From Archilochus colubris (lineage: Eukaryota > Chordata > Aves > Apodiformes > Trochilidae): 64,000 bases of DNA. The stretch covers positions 96,607,115 through 96,671,114 of the forward strand of contig CM041085.1 of assembly GCA_023079485.1 (NCBI GenBank). Reading direction: 5' to 3'. The notes under the pieces were generated by a model. The model worked only from the letters and a program-made list of their open reading frames with translations, was not told the DNA's origin and did no database searches. Positions 1 to 10,833 of this stretch are shown here, piece after piece (the first letter of the stretch is position 1; each line of letters begins with the position of its first letter). The translations under genes and the position numbers were made by a program.

Positions 1-1784
1 TATATTCTGCCTTAAAATAACAATCCCTTTCTAGTTACTCATTTGCAGAGACAATTTCTCTCAGTAAGTGCCATGCAGTTAATGGGTTCAACTAATCAGA
101 GACATAAACGACTTTAATGACAAGTTACATAGGAAGTAGAGTGAAAGAAGGGTACAATAATAACTCTTAAATGGGTTTGTACTCTTTCAAGAGAGACCTT
201 CAGTAGATAGATTAGCTGAATTGATAAAGGTGTGATAATTTTTGCACTTTTGACATCTAATTGAGGGACATGAGTCTTGGAGGCATACCTGTTAATCAAC
301 TCAGTTAGGCATTTATGAGTAATCATACTTGTCTGTCTCTAAGGACTACATTTAGAAAGTAAGTTTCTGATTCTCATTTTAACCATTGTGGCAGCATGTT
401 AGCTGAAGCACTCTAATGGCTCCTACTTGAGGGTTTGTGACATGAAATGACAAATGGGAACCATGCAATGCAATGAAGCAAAGATGAAAGTAGCTGCCAA
501 ATTTCTGACAACATGTGATTATGCATACACCACTCTTGCTTATAGATCCTGAAATAATTTCAGTAACATCTGGCAGTGAAGTGGACTAGATTTATCAGTT
601 TGTTCTGTTGGAGAAATTTGCTACATTCTGTGGCATATGTAGCTATTAAGATTTATTTTCTGCATTTTAAGAAATCAATTTTCTTTTAATAATTCTGGCT
701 ATGGTTCACTGATTTATATTGTTTCCTTAGCTCATTGCTGCCATGCTTACACTTAATGGGACCAAAGTTTCCTCCTCATTCAACTTGAATACCACTTGCT
801 CATATGAGTAGCTTATTTGAGTTTATTGCTAGTAAATCTTTGTTATTCAGTACCTGCATTTTTTTTTTTTGGTTGGTTTTTTTGAGAGGGATAGATTTGC
901 ACCTACATTGTTTATTAGCTACTGCAATAATTTGCAAGACTAAATGGAAGTCTCTCCAGCTCTAAATAGATGATTCAAAATTCTGCTAATGAATGGATTT
1001 ACTGGCAACAATCTGAAATGATTTTACATTCCTTATATAAAGCACTATAGGGAACAGCATCTTGGCATTTGATTATGTTTGCTAAAACTATGCTAACATA
1101 ATAATTACTGGAACAAAGCAATGTGGTATTTATTTTAGCAATGTGGACAAAATAATACTTTTGTGTAACTTGTATTTTACATATTCTCAGAAAAAAAGGC
1201 AGAGATTGTTGATATTTTTCATGCCAGAAAGAAAAAAGGACATCAGCTACTTTGTTTTAATATCTGAGGTGACAATCAAAAGACAAAGTACTATAAATAA
1301 GAAGTGCAACTAGTTCTGGCTCAAGTAATCTGTCTTCCATACCTCATACTTGATATTACCTTAGAGACACTCTCCAGGCTGTCCATGCTGCAATCAATCT
1401 CCTCCATTTTGTGATTTCAGTAATTATCACTGCATACAAATGTAGTAATACAGGAGAAGAGACCTTTTCTCCAAGGAATTTTAATAAGAACGCGATAGGT
1501 AACATATGGACGTGTAATAAACTCAGCGGTGTCTTTCTGCTGGTAAAAAACCTTTCATATGATAAAGAAATATATATTGTGGTAAACTCTCTTTTCTTCC
1601 TCTACTTAATTCTTATCTGCATGGGCATGGGCATGGGCAAATTCTATAGTATTCATAGAGTAAAGGAGAATATTCAGAAAATTCTCCTGACATGTACACA
1701 TACAGAAACGTTAAACAATGAACACCACCTTTTCTCAAATTTGATTTTTGAAAATATATGTGACAGTGATCAATCATAGCATGA
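1..1784. other. unique AT-rich DNA, no gene seen
   Basis: I see no repeat of a known family and no coding frame with recognisable protein features. The longest frame (1411-1779, 122 codons) is low in complexity, includes a run of Met-Gly codons from a short ATGGGC repeat near 1620-1640, and has no motif I know. The region reads as ordinary avian intergenic or intronic sequence. Confidence 0.6.
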
Positions 1785-2222
1785 CATGGAAGAGACCTCA
1801 AGGATCATCTGCTTCAACCCGTCTAATATTGTTGCTTATATCATATGTCCCAGCACCCTATCAGGCTGAGACTTAAAACTTTCCAAGGTGAGGAAATCTG
1901 CCACTTCCCCTCGGAGACAATTCCAATGTCTGACTGTCCTCATAGTGAAAAATTTTCTTCTTGTGTTCAAACAGAATCTCCCCAGGAGCAATTTGTGCCC
2001 ATTGCCCCTTGTCTTGCCCACGTGTCTCCTTGTAAATAGGGAATCTCCATCTTCTCTGTTGCTGTCATATAGTATTGGAACATTGTAATAAGATCCCCTA
2101 AGCCTCCTCTTCCCAAGGCTCAGCAAACCCAGCTTTCTCAGCCTGTCCGTGTATGGCAGGTACTCCAATCCTCTGATCATCCTCAGGACTCTTCTCTGGA
2201 CCCTCTCCAGCCTGTTCACCTC
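1785..2222 (-). mobile_element. CR1 LINE fragment (3' part of ORF2 plus short 3' UTR)
   Basis: The minus strand reads through the typical end of CR1 ORF2: a conserved block beginning LERVQRRVLRMIRGLEYLP, then a NxRRKFFTMRTVRHWN-type block, then the short 3' UTR (plus-strand GACCTCAAGGATCATCTGC near 1795 corresponds to the usual CR1 tail). It is 5'-truncated at about 2222, the normal outcome of CR1 insertion. The terminal octamer repeat is not clear, so the copy is probably not young. Family membership is secure; the subfamily is not determined. Confidence 0.9.
1836..2219 (-). pseudogene. CR1 ORF2 C-terminal remnant, 127 codons open
   Basis: This is an uninterrupted minus-strand frame of 127 codons covering only the C-terminal tail of the CR1 ORF2 protein, downstream of the reverse-transcriptase core. 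It contains the arginine-rich LERVQRR block near residue 4 and the conserved RTVRHWN block near residue 94. The upstream endonuclease and polymerase domains are absent because the element is 5'-truncated, so it cannot encode a functional enzyme. That the frame is still open is probably chance plus limited age. Confidence 0.8.
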
Positions 2223-2235
2223 CCTTTTGAGGTTT

Positions 2236-2257
2236 TATATATATATATATATATATA
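2236..2257. repeat. (TA)11 dinucleotide tract
   Basis: This is a pure TA tract lying directly beside the 5' end of the minus-strand CR1 and merging into the first copy of the duplicated hairpin element. It is probably length-polymorphic. Confidence 0.95.
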
Positions 2258-2324
2258 AAACCCTGTTATAGGCAGGGTTTTATATATATCTGTATCTATA
2301 TAAAACCCTGTTATAGGCAGGGTT
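2252..2324. repeat. 28-bp direct repeat, two copies 45 bp apart, each a small hairpin
   Basis: Positions 2252-2279 and 2297-2324 are identical over 28 bases. Each copy contains AACCCTG, a short spacer, then CAGGGTT, so each can fold on itself. The TA/TATC-rich sequence between them suggests duplication by slippage or template switching in a TA tract. Confidence 0.9.
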
Positions 2325-2742
2325 GTAATTAGGACTCATGCAATCATGTTTTTGTCTGTTAGGTAGTATTTGGGACAACTCAGCCCCTTTCTCTGATAAG
2401 GCCAATACATGCATCCTTAGAATAGCATATTCATTGTCAGTGACCTGAGCTAAGGAGAAAATAGCTCAAATGACATTCCTTTACAGTAGTAATTATTCCC
2501 ATTTCCCTACCCTTGTATAGCAAAGTGACCCATCTCTCTAATATGAATGACTTAATGCTGTCTTACCACCTGCTCTTTTCATCCCTTCTTTTGTGCCTTG
2601 GTGTTTTATGGTTTTCTAAGAGATTTATACAGGGAGAGGGCCAACTGGCCACCAGACACTTGTACACTGCTGACTCTCCAGCAGGACAGCTGCACACTGA
2701 TCAGCAGGTGATGCTGCTCAGCAGCCCTGGGGACAGGTATCT

Positions 2743-3175
2743 CTGCTCATGGTGCTCTGATTGCTATGAGGAAACTGTATATATAGGGGAGTTCAAGTGT
2801 ATGAGCTGCACAATTTTTAACATGAAAAATTGCAGAGATAAAGGCAATTCAATCAGAACTATTATGGATAGCTCCTTTTAGGCTGCAGTACTGAAAAATT
2901 ATTCTGATGTCTTAAAATTTTATTTGCTTAATATTACTGCCCTGGGTTGTGCCAGAACAGAGCTAATTTTATGTCTTGCAATTTTGCATTCAGTTAAGTC
3001 TCTCATAAGTACCCGCACTTGCTGAAATTAACAGCAAATTTCTCAGTCAGTAGCAGCTTCTAGAACTGATAATGCTCGATGTTTATGGTTACATTCATTT
3101 AACATTATTTTTTCACATTAAATTGAGTTGTATATACATGCAGTCTCCTTGCAGAAATCAGAGCACCATGAACAG
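2743..3175. repeat. inverted repeat, arms 2743-2762 and 3156-3175
   Basis: The left arm reads CTGCTCATGGTGCTCTGATT. The right arm reads AATCAGAGCACCATGAACAG, its reverse complement at 19 of 20 positions. The arms enclose about 390 bp. They could be terminal inverted repeats of a decayed DNA element or an inverted duplication. No target-site duplication could be fixed. Confidence 0.8.
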
Positions 3176-3210
3176 ACCTGCCAGTCCCCTGATTTTCTGT
3201 TCATGGTGCT
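3162..3210. repeat. 14-bp perfect hairpin
   Basis: AGCACCATGAACAG (3162-3175) and CTGTTCATGGTGCT (3197-3210) are exact reverse complements with a 21-nt loop. The left arm is also part of the longer-range inverted repeat with 2743-2762, so the same word occurs three times here. Confidence 0.9.
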
Positions 3211-3602
3211 GAACATGGCACCACCCACTGATGGGGTGCAACATTGTCCCAGCTGTCAGTCGGTGTTGTAGAATTGCCCAGCTGCTATTTAGCAATGGCC
3301 AGTTGTCCTACACCTCTTTCTAGGAGGTCAGGGAGACTGCAGCATAGGGTGACTATATTGAGACTGTTGCATGGCGAGAAGCAGTCTTATACACGGCTAT
3401 GTTGTCCTCCCCTTGCAGTCACACAGCCCCTGGCACAAGACAGAATTGCTCTACAGACACAGCAGCTATTAGCAAATATAACAGAGCAGAGAGATTTTTC
3501 TGCCTGTGAAGCCATGCGTGCCATGGCTCTGCATGTGTCCACACATGCCTAGTAGGGGCTGAACTCTGCCAAAAGCAACCATGCTGGTGTGGCCCTCATT
3601 TC

Positions 3603-3890
3603 ATAGGATCACAGAATCAGGCAGGTTGGAAAGGACCTCTGAGACCAACAAGTCCAACCCTCGATCCACTACCACTGTGGTTACCAGACCATACCACTGA
3701 GTGCCACATCAGTCCAAACCTCCATGGACAGAGGAATCACCACCTCCCTGGGCAGCCCATTCCAATGCCTGATCACCTTCCTCACATGGAATGCCTTCCT
3801 CACAGGACTTGTGCTAGATCCCTTCACAGCCTCCTTGCTCTTCTCTGGACCTGCTCTAGCACCTACATCCTCCACTCTTTTGAGAGACAG
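3603..3890 (-). mobile_element. CR1 LINE 3' fragment
   Basis: The plus strand starts with the inverted CR1 tail (ATAGGATCACAGAATC) followed by the conserved GGTTGGAAAGGACCTCTGAGA block. The minus strand then encodes the ORF2 C-terminal block with KAFHVRKVIRHWNGLPREVV. The copy is 5'-truncated near 3890 and has internal deletions compared with longer copies in this window. The octamer end is partly preserved. Confidence 0.92.
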
Positions 3891-4944
3891 ATGCCAGCTC
3901 AGGCCAAAGCAAAGCTCCAGATAATGCTGAGTGAGCAACAGCTCTGAAGACTCAGCAGTAGCTCCTGTATCTTGGCCCTGTTTAGTTTGCTTTTAGGGAT
4001 ATAGTGAATTTTTCCTGTTACTTGTAAACATATCTGAACAGTCACTTAAAGCAGCATTAATCATCTGAATAAGTGAGCAGCCCCCAGCATTTCTTTTCTG
4101 GGTTTTTTTCATGTGCTTCAATTTGGGTTATAAATGTTACTCATATATATTTCCATTAAAAGACCTAAGGCATTGGATTTTAGTTTACTTATCACCCAGA
4201 ATAAATTCAGGAAAATCATCCAAACAGAATTTTTACTTATTCTAAAAAACAAAAAACAAGAAAAACCCAAACAAACAAACAAAAAGCCAAAAAAAAAAAC
4301 ATTGGTGCAAAGTATAAAGTTCTTTAATATTTTGTAACTGAAATATCCATACCTAGGTTAAGTTATAAGTAGTACCTTCGAGGTGTATAGATATAAAAAA
4401 GACCCAACCGCCCCCCAAAAAAAACCCACAATTTTTCTCTAAAAATTCAGGTTCTATTTCAGATGATGACAGGTTTGGAATACAGTAGAATTTCATAATA
4501 ATCTCCTTATGCTGCCTGGATAATATAGCTATTACCCTGATGTGACATGTGTCAAAATATCCCTATAGTCTCTGTCATGGTGGTTAACACTCAGATGACA
4601 AACTGCCTTAGGTATTCAACAGTATGAGTGAAGAATATTAAGTGAGCATCATGCCAGCTCCTCCTAGTTCTTTAAAGGTTACAATATGACAGTTTTTATA
4701 AACTTACAATACCTCATCACGCTTAAAACCTAATGCTGCTTAAACTTGTTTAATAATAGCAGCAACAATAACTTGTATATACATTACATTTAAACTTTAA
4801 AAGTTTTAAAATAATTTTTGGGACTGCTGAAAACAAGAAAAAGTGTCACTTCTATCAGTAAAAGCATCTTGTCATGTATATGCAATATTATCTCTAAATA
4901 CCTCCTCATTTAAGGCTTCAGAAGTGATTTAACTTCAGAAGTCA
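3891..4944. other. AT-rich unique DNA, no gene seen
   Basis: The stretch holds A-rich low-complexity runs at about 4240-4300 (AAAC/AAAG-type) and a C/A run near 4410. No repeat family or coding frame is recognised. Confidence 0.6.
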
Positions 4945-4950
4945 TTGAAT

Positions 4951-5642
4951 ATGATAGATTGGGATGATGATATTATGACCCAACAGCTGGACTCTCTGCA
5001 TGAAACCATTACTGCCAGTGAGGAAAGATGTGAACAATTGGGTACAAGCCTAATGGAGACAGAAGGGAATGTTTTCAACACTGAGGTAATAATAGAGGGA
5101 TATGATTTAATTATTTCTAAACTGAGTAAATCCAATAAATCTTCTAAATCTAAATTAGACTTGATTAAAAATTAACTGCTGAGAAAAAAATATTTAAATT
5201 TTGAGGCTTTGATTCAAAGTTTCTCCAGAGAGAAGACACTTCATATTAAAATGAATGCTAAAAGTATTTAGAATTCTTATTCATTATCCTTCAAATCCAT
5301 GCTATTTTTCCCTGTTAGAGAAATGAATTTTCTGATCTTTTCTGGTGGAAGGAGAAAAATCCACTTCGAAATTCTATCCTTCCATTTACCCTAGTGAGAA
5401 ATATGGCCAAAATAATGAAAGAATCAAGGAATCACAATGTATTATTTAGTCATGCAGACTTTGCACAACCTCCTGACCAATTTCTCACCCTTTTGAGGGA
5501 ATTTAGGAAGTTAATCCTGTTAAAAATTGACACTTTGTTGATACCAAAGGAAAAGAAACATCCCAGAAATTTAAACAATAAGGTTCAGGCTTTATTCCTG
5601 GTTCAGCCTGCATTTTTAAAAAGGATAATTTGCATGAGGTAT
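4951..5642 (+). pseudogene. possible fossil of an L1/Tx1-type LINE ORF1 protein
   Basis: A plus-strand frame (first ATG 4951, stop 5173-5175) gives a heptad-like segment rich in Leu, Glu and Ser, ending in KLDLIKN. Read through the stop it continues LLRKKYLNFEAL. This resembles, position for position, the conserved junction between the coiled coil and the RRM-like domain of L1-type ORF1 proteins (a Leu-Glu-Asn-Arg-Ser-Arg-Arg-Asn-Asn-Leu-Arg-like motif). After at least one frameshift the second frame (5394-5651) has HADFAQPPDQFLTLLREFRKL near 5451-5513, similar to the phenylalanine-proline-aspartate block of the ORF1 C-terminal domain. It ends with an ALFLVQPAFLKRI stretch placed like the domain's usual end. 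One stop and one frameshift make it a dead relic. The match comes from remembered family patterns, and chance similarity is possible. No ORF2 follows that I can see. Confidence 0.5.
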
Positions 5643-5651
5643 GCAAAATAA

Positions 5652-6839
5652 TATTCCAAGGTAATAATACTAATTCTGTCTTAGCGTCTTTAATACTGAA
5701 GACTTCATAGTCTGGTGATACTCTAGTGATAACACTAGAAATGTTTTTATTTTGACAAAGACCAGAAAAGTTTGGGACAAAAAAAAGAAAAAGATTGTAA
5801 GGTGTTGTCCTACACAGATTCTTTGCTGTGGCATAAAATTGAGTTGCTGAAAGTTTTTTAACACAAGAATCAGTTCATCTTTTGGAATGGAAGTTAAAGA
5901 AGCTTTGATATGTTGTGGCTGTTTGCGGATTAAAGGGAAAAAGTTAAAAAACCCAGCAAAATTGAAAAGATAGTTTTGCAGTAATCAACACTATAATGTA
6001 ACTATTGTTAATAAAATTAAAGTTACCTTTGTATTTGTAATTGACAAGCACAATGCCTTTTGCCTCTGGGGTGAAGGGCAAGTCTTAGAAGCCAGAAAAT
6101 ATTTTGTGGCTTTTCAGACATCAGATTTCAAACAGCAGTGAGCACACTGTACTTCCTAAATTCAGTATCACTATCTGGAAAAAACCTGTGGAGTTCTATT
6201 TTAAGGCAGATAAAACTATCAATTATTCCAGATATGTTTTAATAAAGAAAGATTTAGACTAAGTTTAAAAATGAGAACTTTAAAAATTATTATACAGTTC
6301 TGGTCAGGTGTAACAAAATCCAAGAAAAAGAACCAACAAAACAAAACAAACAAAAACCAAGCAAACAAAAAACCACCCCTCAATATTCAGGGGTTTTAGA
6401 TTTTTATTCAAAAAATAGGAGTCCCAAATTCTGTACCCTTCTTCTGTGTTCTGAATTTCCAGCCTGTATTGCTTTCCTTCCTGGAGTTTAATTTAATTCC
6501 CATTCTGGGAAATGCTACTCCTAGTCTCTTCTATTGCAATATCATCAATAAGGAGTCTTTTTAAATAAAGTAAATAAAGTATTAATAATCAACTCAATTC
6601 TTTTTATCTGAATGATGAGATGGAATACAGCCTGAGCAGGCTTGTGGACCACAGAGAATTGGAGAGAAAGGTCACTGTGCTGTAGGGCAGGCTGGAGGGA
6701 CCTTAGAGAAAGCAGAAATCTCATGAAGTTCATCTGGGAAGAAATAACCCCGAATTATCAATACAGCCCAGGGCCTGCCTACTCAGGCTGAAGAGCCCCC
6801 CAGGACTCCCGGTGGCCAGCAAACGGGACTGAAGCAAGG
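5652..6839. other. AT-rich unique DNA, no gene seen
   Basis: I looked for a LINE endonuclease or polymerase downstream of the ORF1-like relic and did not find one. There are short A-rich runs near 6320-6370 (CAAAACAAA type). Nothing else is recognised. Confidence 0.6.
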
Positions 6840-7065
6840 GGTGAGTTCTGGCAGCAGCATCTTGGGCTGCATTTTGACATTGTAAAGCCAAAGGCAGTAA
6901 TGAGATCACACCAGTTTTGGTCCCCCAGTAGAAAGACTTATAAACTGGCAAGATGCCAAAGAGGATGGCTTAGGGGGCTAACATTCCACAGGACCTGTGA
7001 GGAGCAGCTGGGAGAGCTGGGCTTGTCCTTCAAAAGAAAAGAACAAAGAAGGATCCGTCTCTTGC
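6840..7065 (+). mobile_element. decayed CR1 LINE fragment, internal
   Basis: The plus strand matches the CR1 ORF2 3' region in order: GCATCTTGGGCTGCA (near 6859), an ACCAGTTTTGGTCCCCCAGT block (near 6910), a GCCAAAGAGGATGG-like block and GAGAGCTGGGCTTGTCC (near 7011). Tens of bases usually present between these blocks are missing, so it has internal deletions. Both ends are indistinct. It is much more diverged than the copy at 10365-10833. Confidence 0.75.
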
Positions 7066-10000
7066 AAACATTAGACTGAAAGCACATGCAGGGATGTATG
7101 TAGACCAGTTCAACCCCCATCTACAGTGGGATGTGAAAGTATATAGTGTCTAAAGGGTGCAGTCCAGGAGCGAGGGTGCACATGTAAGCAAAACATATCC
7201 ATTTGCAGGATGTATGATTATCTGATGCAAATTGTTTGGGTTTGTTGCTTCAAGAAAAATTTTCAAAACAAGTAACAATCTTAAGTCATATTTTAGTTGA
7301 ATGGAATACATTTGTTTCTTTTCCTTGCCTTTCATAAGGCTTCAGAAGTAGGACTTGTCAGACTTATGGTCTAGGCTTTGCTTGGTCAGCCTGGAGTTTT
7401 ATTCAACTTTGTTTATTGGTAGAAGCAGTTTTATAATGAAAATTTATTATTTGATTTGATTTACTATTTGTGTAGGATTTTTGTAACTGAGGTGTATAAC
7501 CCTGTAGTAAATTTTTAAATTAATCCTAATAGGAAGTAGCTTTTTTGGTATAGGATGAAATGCTTGTGTTGCATCTTGATATAGAGTGGAGAATAAGGAT
7601 AGGATGAGAGCAAGATGTTGGAAACTGGAACACAGGCACATCCTTGCATAGCAGGATAGGGATGTTGTGGGATGATTACAGTTGGGCTCAGGAGGATCCT
7701 GCATCCCCAGTCTTATGAACACCTCACCAGTGGTCAGCTGCAGAAATGCCAGCTTAGGGATTTGAGCAAAACCAGCCATAAGGGTAAGAGAAAACAAAGA
7801 GCATGCATGCAGAACAGCTCACACTCAGAATATAGTAAATTAGTATTTAATGTGGCATTTCAGATCAGTGCAGCATGAACAAGGTATAAAAATGTTCAGG
7901 AAGCATACGAAAGTATGTAAATGGCCTCTAGAGTATGGAAAAGGAAACAATCAGTATCAAAGTCATACTCATCCTGGTGAGAGACTGAGGATGGCGTAAA
8001 GCTCCCAGCCACCCCATTCTGAAACCAACAACCATAGGATGTGAGGTGGCATAAGACTAGAGCAATGTGCAGATACTTAAAGCCTGAGTGTAACAATTTT
8101 AGTCACATTGTTTTTATTGAGACTTTTCCTTAAAGAGGATTCTCTTAATCCTTTTATCCTTCCCTTTCTGTTCAATCAGGTCTGGAATAATAATGATTCT
8201 TCATTTTGACAGTGTGGTTTTCATCTACACCTAGCAATGAATTTCAGACTTTGCATATAATGTTTCCTTTTTTTTCTAGATCAGGTTTTGAATGCAACAA
8301 AGGAACAAATTAACTCCTCCATTTGAGAGAACCCTTCAAGACTGAAAAAATTCAGCCTCAAACAAGGTGAATACCAGGAAATAATATTTTCTGTTCCACA
8401 GGTCAGATTTGAAAAGGAAGAGTTTTACAGCAAAGTAAAAGTTTCATAGGATTATTTATAAAGTAAGTCAAGACTAAAGTTTTATAGCAAACTTAAAACT
8501 TAACTAGTCAAAATATTTTCTTTCAATAAAAAGCTGTGTACATGTTGCCCTGGAAACCTCCACAAGACCCACCTGAGACAAGCCAAGATTCTGTGGTCAG
8601 AAATCATTAATTCTATATTTTTTGGGAGAAGTGACAGCAGCAATGAATGTCTCTATATATTTTTCCTTATATAACTGAAGGAGTAAATAATGTTCTTACA
8701 TCTGAAATAACTCACAATGACAAAGAAGTAGGCCAAGATTCTCCTCACATACTTGCATGTGTCAATCAGAACCAAGTCTATTTAAATAAACGAAGTTGCA
8801 CCTGTGGAAAGTCGCTGTAATTGCAAGGAGATAACATTTGTGGGGTTATGATGGTAGAAAGATGTTATGCGAAAATGACACAATTAATTTTCTCCTCTTC
8901 TCCCTGGCGTAGCTCAGAGAAAGGTGGTGACAGCTCAGAGGTGGGAAAATGATGTGAGGAGGGACAAGAGGAGGGAGGAGAAATGTCTAAACAGCCATCG
9001 GCTGGAAACTGCTGTCAGCCAGCAACATTTTGTGCTAAAAATGGGCAAAGCCAGGGGAGCAGGATTTGAAGGCCACACAAGGAGGAAAGGAGTAAAGCAC
9101 ATTGTTTGAATAACTTAATTAAGATGGAATAAGGTGTTTCAGGATTTTTGTGACAGAGGCCTGGCAGGTAGAGAGCCTCCTGGCCAAAAGAGACAGCTTG
9201 CTGAATGCAAACACTTGTGTGAATAGACAACAGATGTACCCAGAAAAGTACCATTATCCATACCACTACACAGGCTACTCTAAAGCATTTTTAAAATACT
9301 GTCTGAAAATAATCCATCCCAGTTTCCTGGAGAGATGGAGTCACAGCTCCTTCCAGCTTGCTCCAATGTTGCTCTGTAGCTGCAGCGACTAGCCGGGCCA
9401 GCACTGGGGTCAGATCCAGGGCCTCAGGAAAAGCTCCACCTCTGCATATCATCTTTCACAGTTCCCTTTGCCCCTCCAGCTTTTATTTAGGTTCATATTT
9501 CAGCTTGCTTAGCTTGCTTAAAATACAAAACATCACAGGAAGTCATATAGCATTAATTTGGGTAAAATGCTACGTGCCTCGAGTGTGTAATAATGACACC
9601 ATGAATTCAGTACAATTTTATTCTGTACAATTCAGTACAATTCCTACAGGAGCAAGACACACAGAAATTGAAAAAAGAAGTATATGCTCCCAGGCTAGAG
9701 GAATCAAAAAACCAAGCTCCTACTTACTAGAATGGAAGCAGAAACAGGTTATATCTAATTATTTTCTTTTACTACTGAAATTACTGAGTATAGTTCTCCT
9801 GACTAACAGGGTCTGCAAGGGTTTCAAGGAAACGAGAAAAAGAACTTTAAAGAAAATTGTATATTTCTTGCAAAATACCTCTTTTTGCTAAAAAGCATAT
9901 TGCCTAACTTGAATAAATAACATACTCCTTCAGATACAGATGCTTATGGACTGAACTGAAATAGTATATACATTTTAAGCTAAGATTCCATATACAGGCA

Positions 10001-10364
10001 CTGCAAAGCTATGACACAGGCAATACATTTCCAGGGAAGCATGTGTGCTATTTTTTTTATAAGTGAAACTTCAGGGACAGATCTAAATTTATGTATTTAC
10101 GAAAATTGAGTTTTGAAATCCAAAGCTGTTGCCTTAAAGATGCCTGAATAAGATCCAGAAAGCAGTGTGTGACCTTTTCTGGTAAACACACCCTGTCACA
10201 CATGACATAAGTAGTCATATCACATTGGCGGGGATGGTTCCTTCATACAGTTCTGGAGTGAGTGAAGTAATTGTCACTAAGGAAATGGCCAAGATACTCT
10301 AGCCCTTGCTGAGGAACAAGGATCTGGTTTGTCTATCTCTGGTTTGTGTGGAGCCCCTATTACA
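7066..10364. other. unique DNA, no gene seen
   Basis: The longest frame in this stretch (9358-9891, 177 codons, plus) starts in a GC-richer patch around 9350-9440. It then runs through ordinary AT-rich sequence with no domain, signal peptide or conserved spacing that I can recognise, and I treat it as chance. A short GTACAATTC-like repeat occurs at 9610-9645. No mobile element was recognised. Confidence 0.55.
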
Positions 10365-10833
10365 AGGAAGGCATGGACACGCTGGAGTGTGTCCAGAGAA
10401 GGGATGATCAGAAGGCTGGAGCACCTCTCCTATGAGGACAGACTTAGAGAGTTGGGGTTATTCAGTGTGGAGAGGAGAAAGTTCTGAGGAGACCTTATTG
10501 TAACCTTCTAATATCTGAAGGGGGCTACAAGAAAGCTGGTGAGTGACCTGTTAGGATGTCAGGTAGTGGTAGGACTTGGGGGAATGGATTCCAACTAGAA
10601 GGTGGAAGGTTTAGATTGAAAACTAGGAAGAAGTTCTCCACCATGAGGGTGGTGAGACACTGGAACAGGTTGCCCAGAGAGGTGGTTGAACCCCCATCCC
10701 TGGAAGTTTTTATGGCCAGGGTGGACAGGGCTCTGAGATCTAGTGGGAGGTGTCCCTGCCCATGGCAGGGGGATTGGAACTAGATGATCTTAAAGGTCCC
10801 TTCCAACCTTGAAAATTCTATGATTCTATGATT
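10365..10833 (+). mobile_element. CR1 LINE 3' fragment with intact octamer tail
   Basis: The plus strand shows the end of CR1 ORF2 (the AGAGTTGGGGTTATTCAG block, then CTACAAGAAAGCTGG, then a [24 protein letters not shown] block encoded near 10630-10690). The 3' UTR with CTTAAAGGTCCCTTCCAACC follows, and the end is ATTCTATGATTCTATGATTCT, the diagnostic CR1 octamer repeat. It is 5'-truncated at about 10365. The complete tail and low apparent divergence make it one of the younger copies here. Confidence 0.95.

Larger units (their letters stand above)
2325..3602. other. unclassified segment with GC-richer patches and inverted repeats
   Basis: There is no gene that I recognise. Parts of 2620-2765 and 3140-3560 are visibly richer in GC and in CAGCAG/CTGCTG-like words than the surroundings, and they carry two inverted repeats. 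This looks like an old mobile element of unknown family. A 122-codon frame (2513-2881) and a 102-codon frame (3244-3552) cross it, but neither has a recognisable domain. Confidence 0.45.

Noticed and set aside
9358..9891. 177-codon plus-strand frame, the longest outside repeats
   Set aside because: No recognisable domain, signal or conserved pattern. It begins in a local GC-rich patch and continues into ordinary AT-rich DNA. Frames of this size occur by chance in 64 kb.
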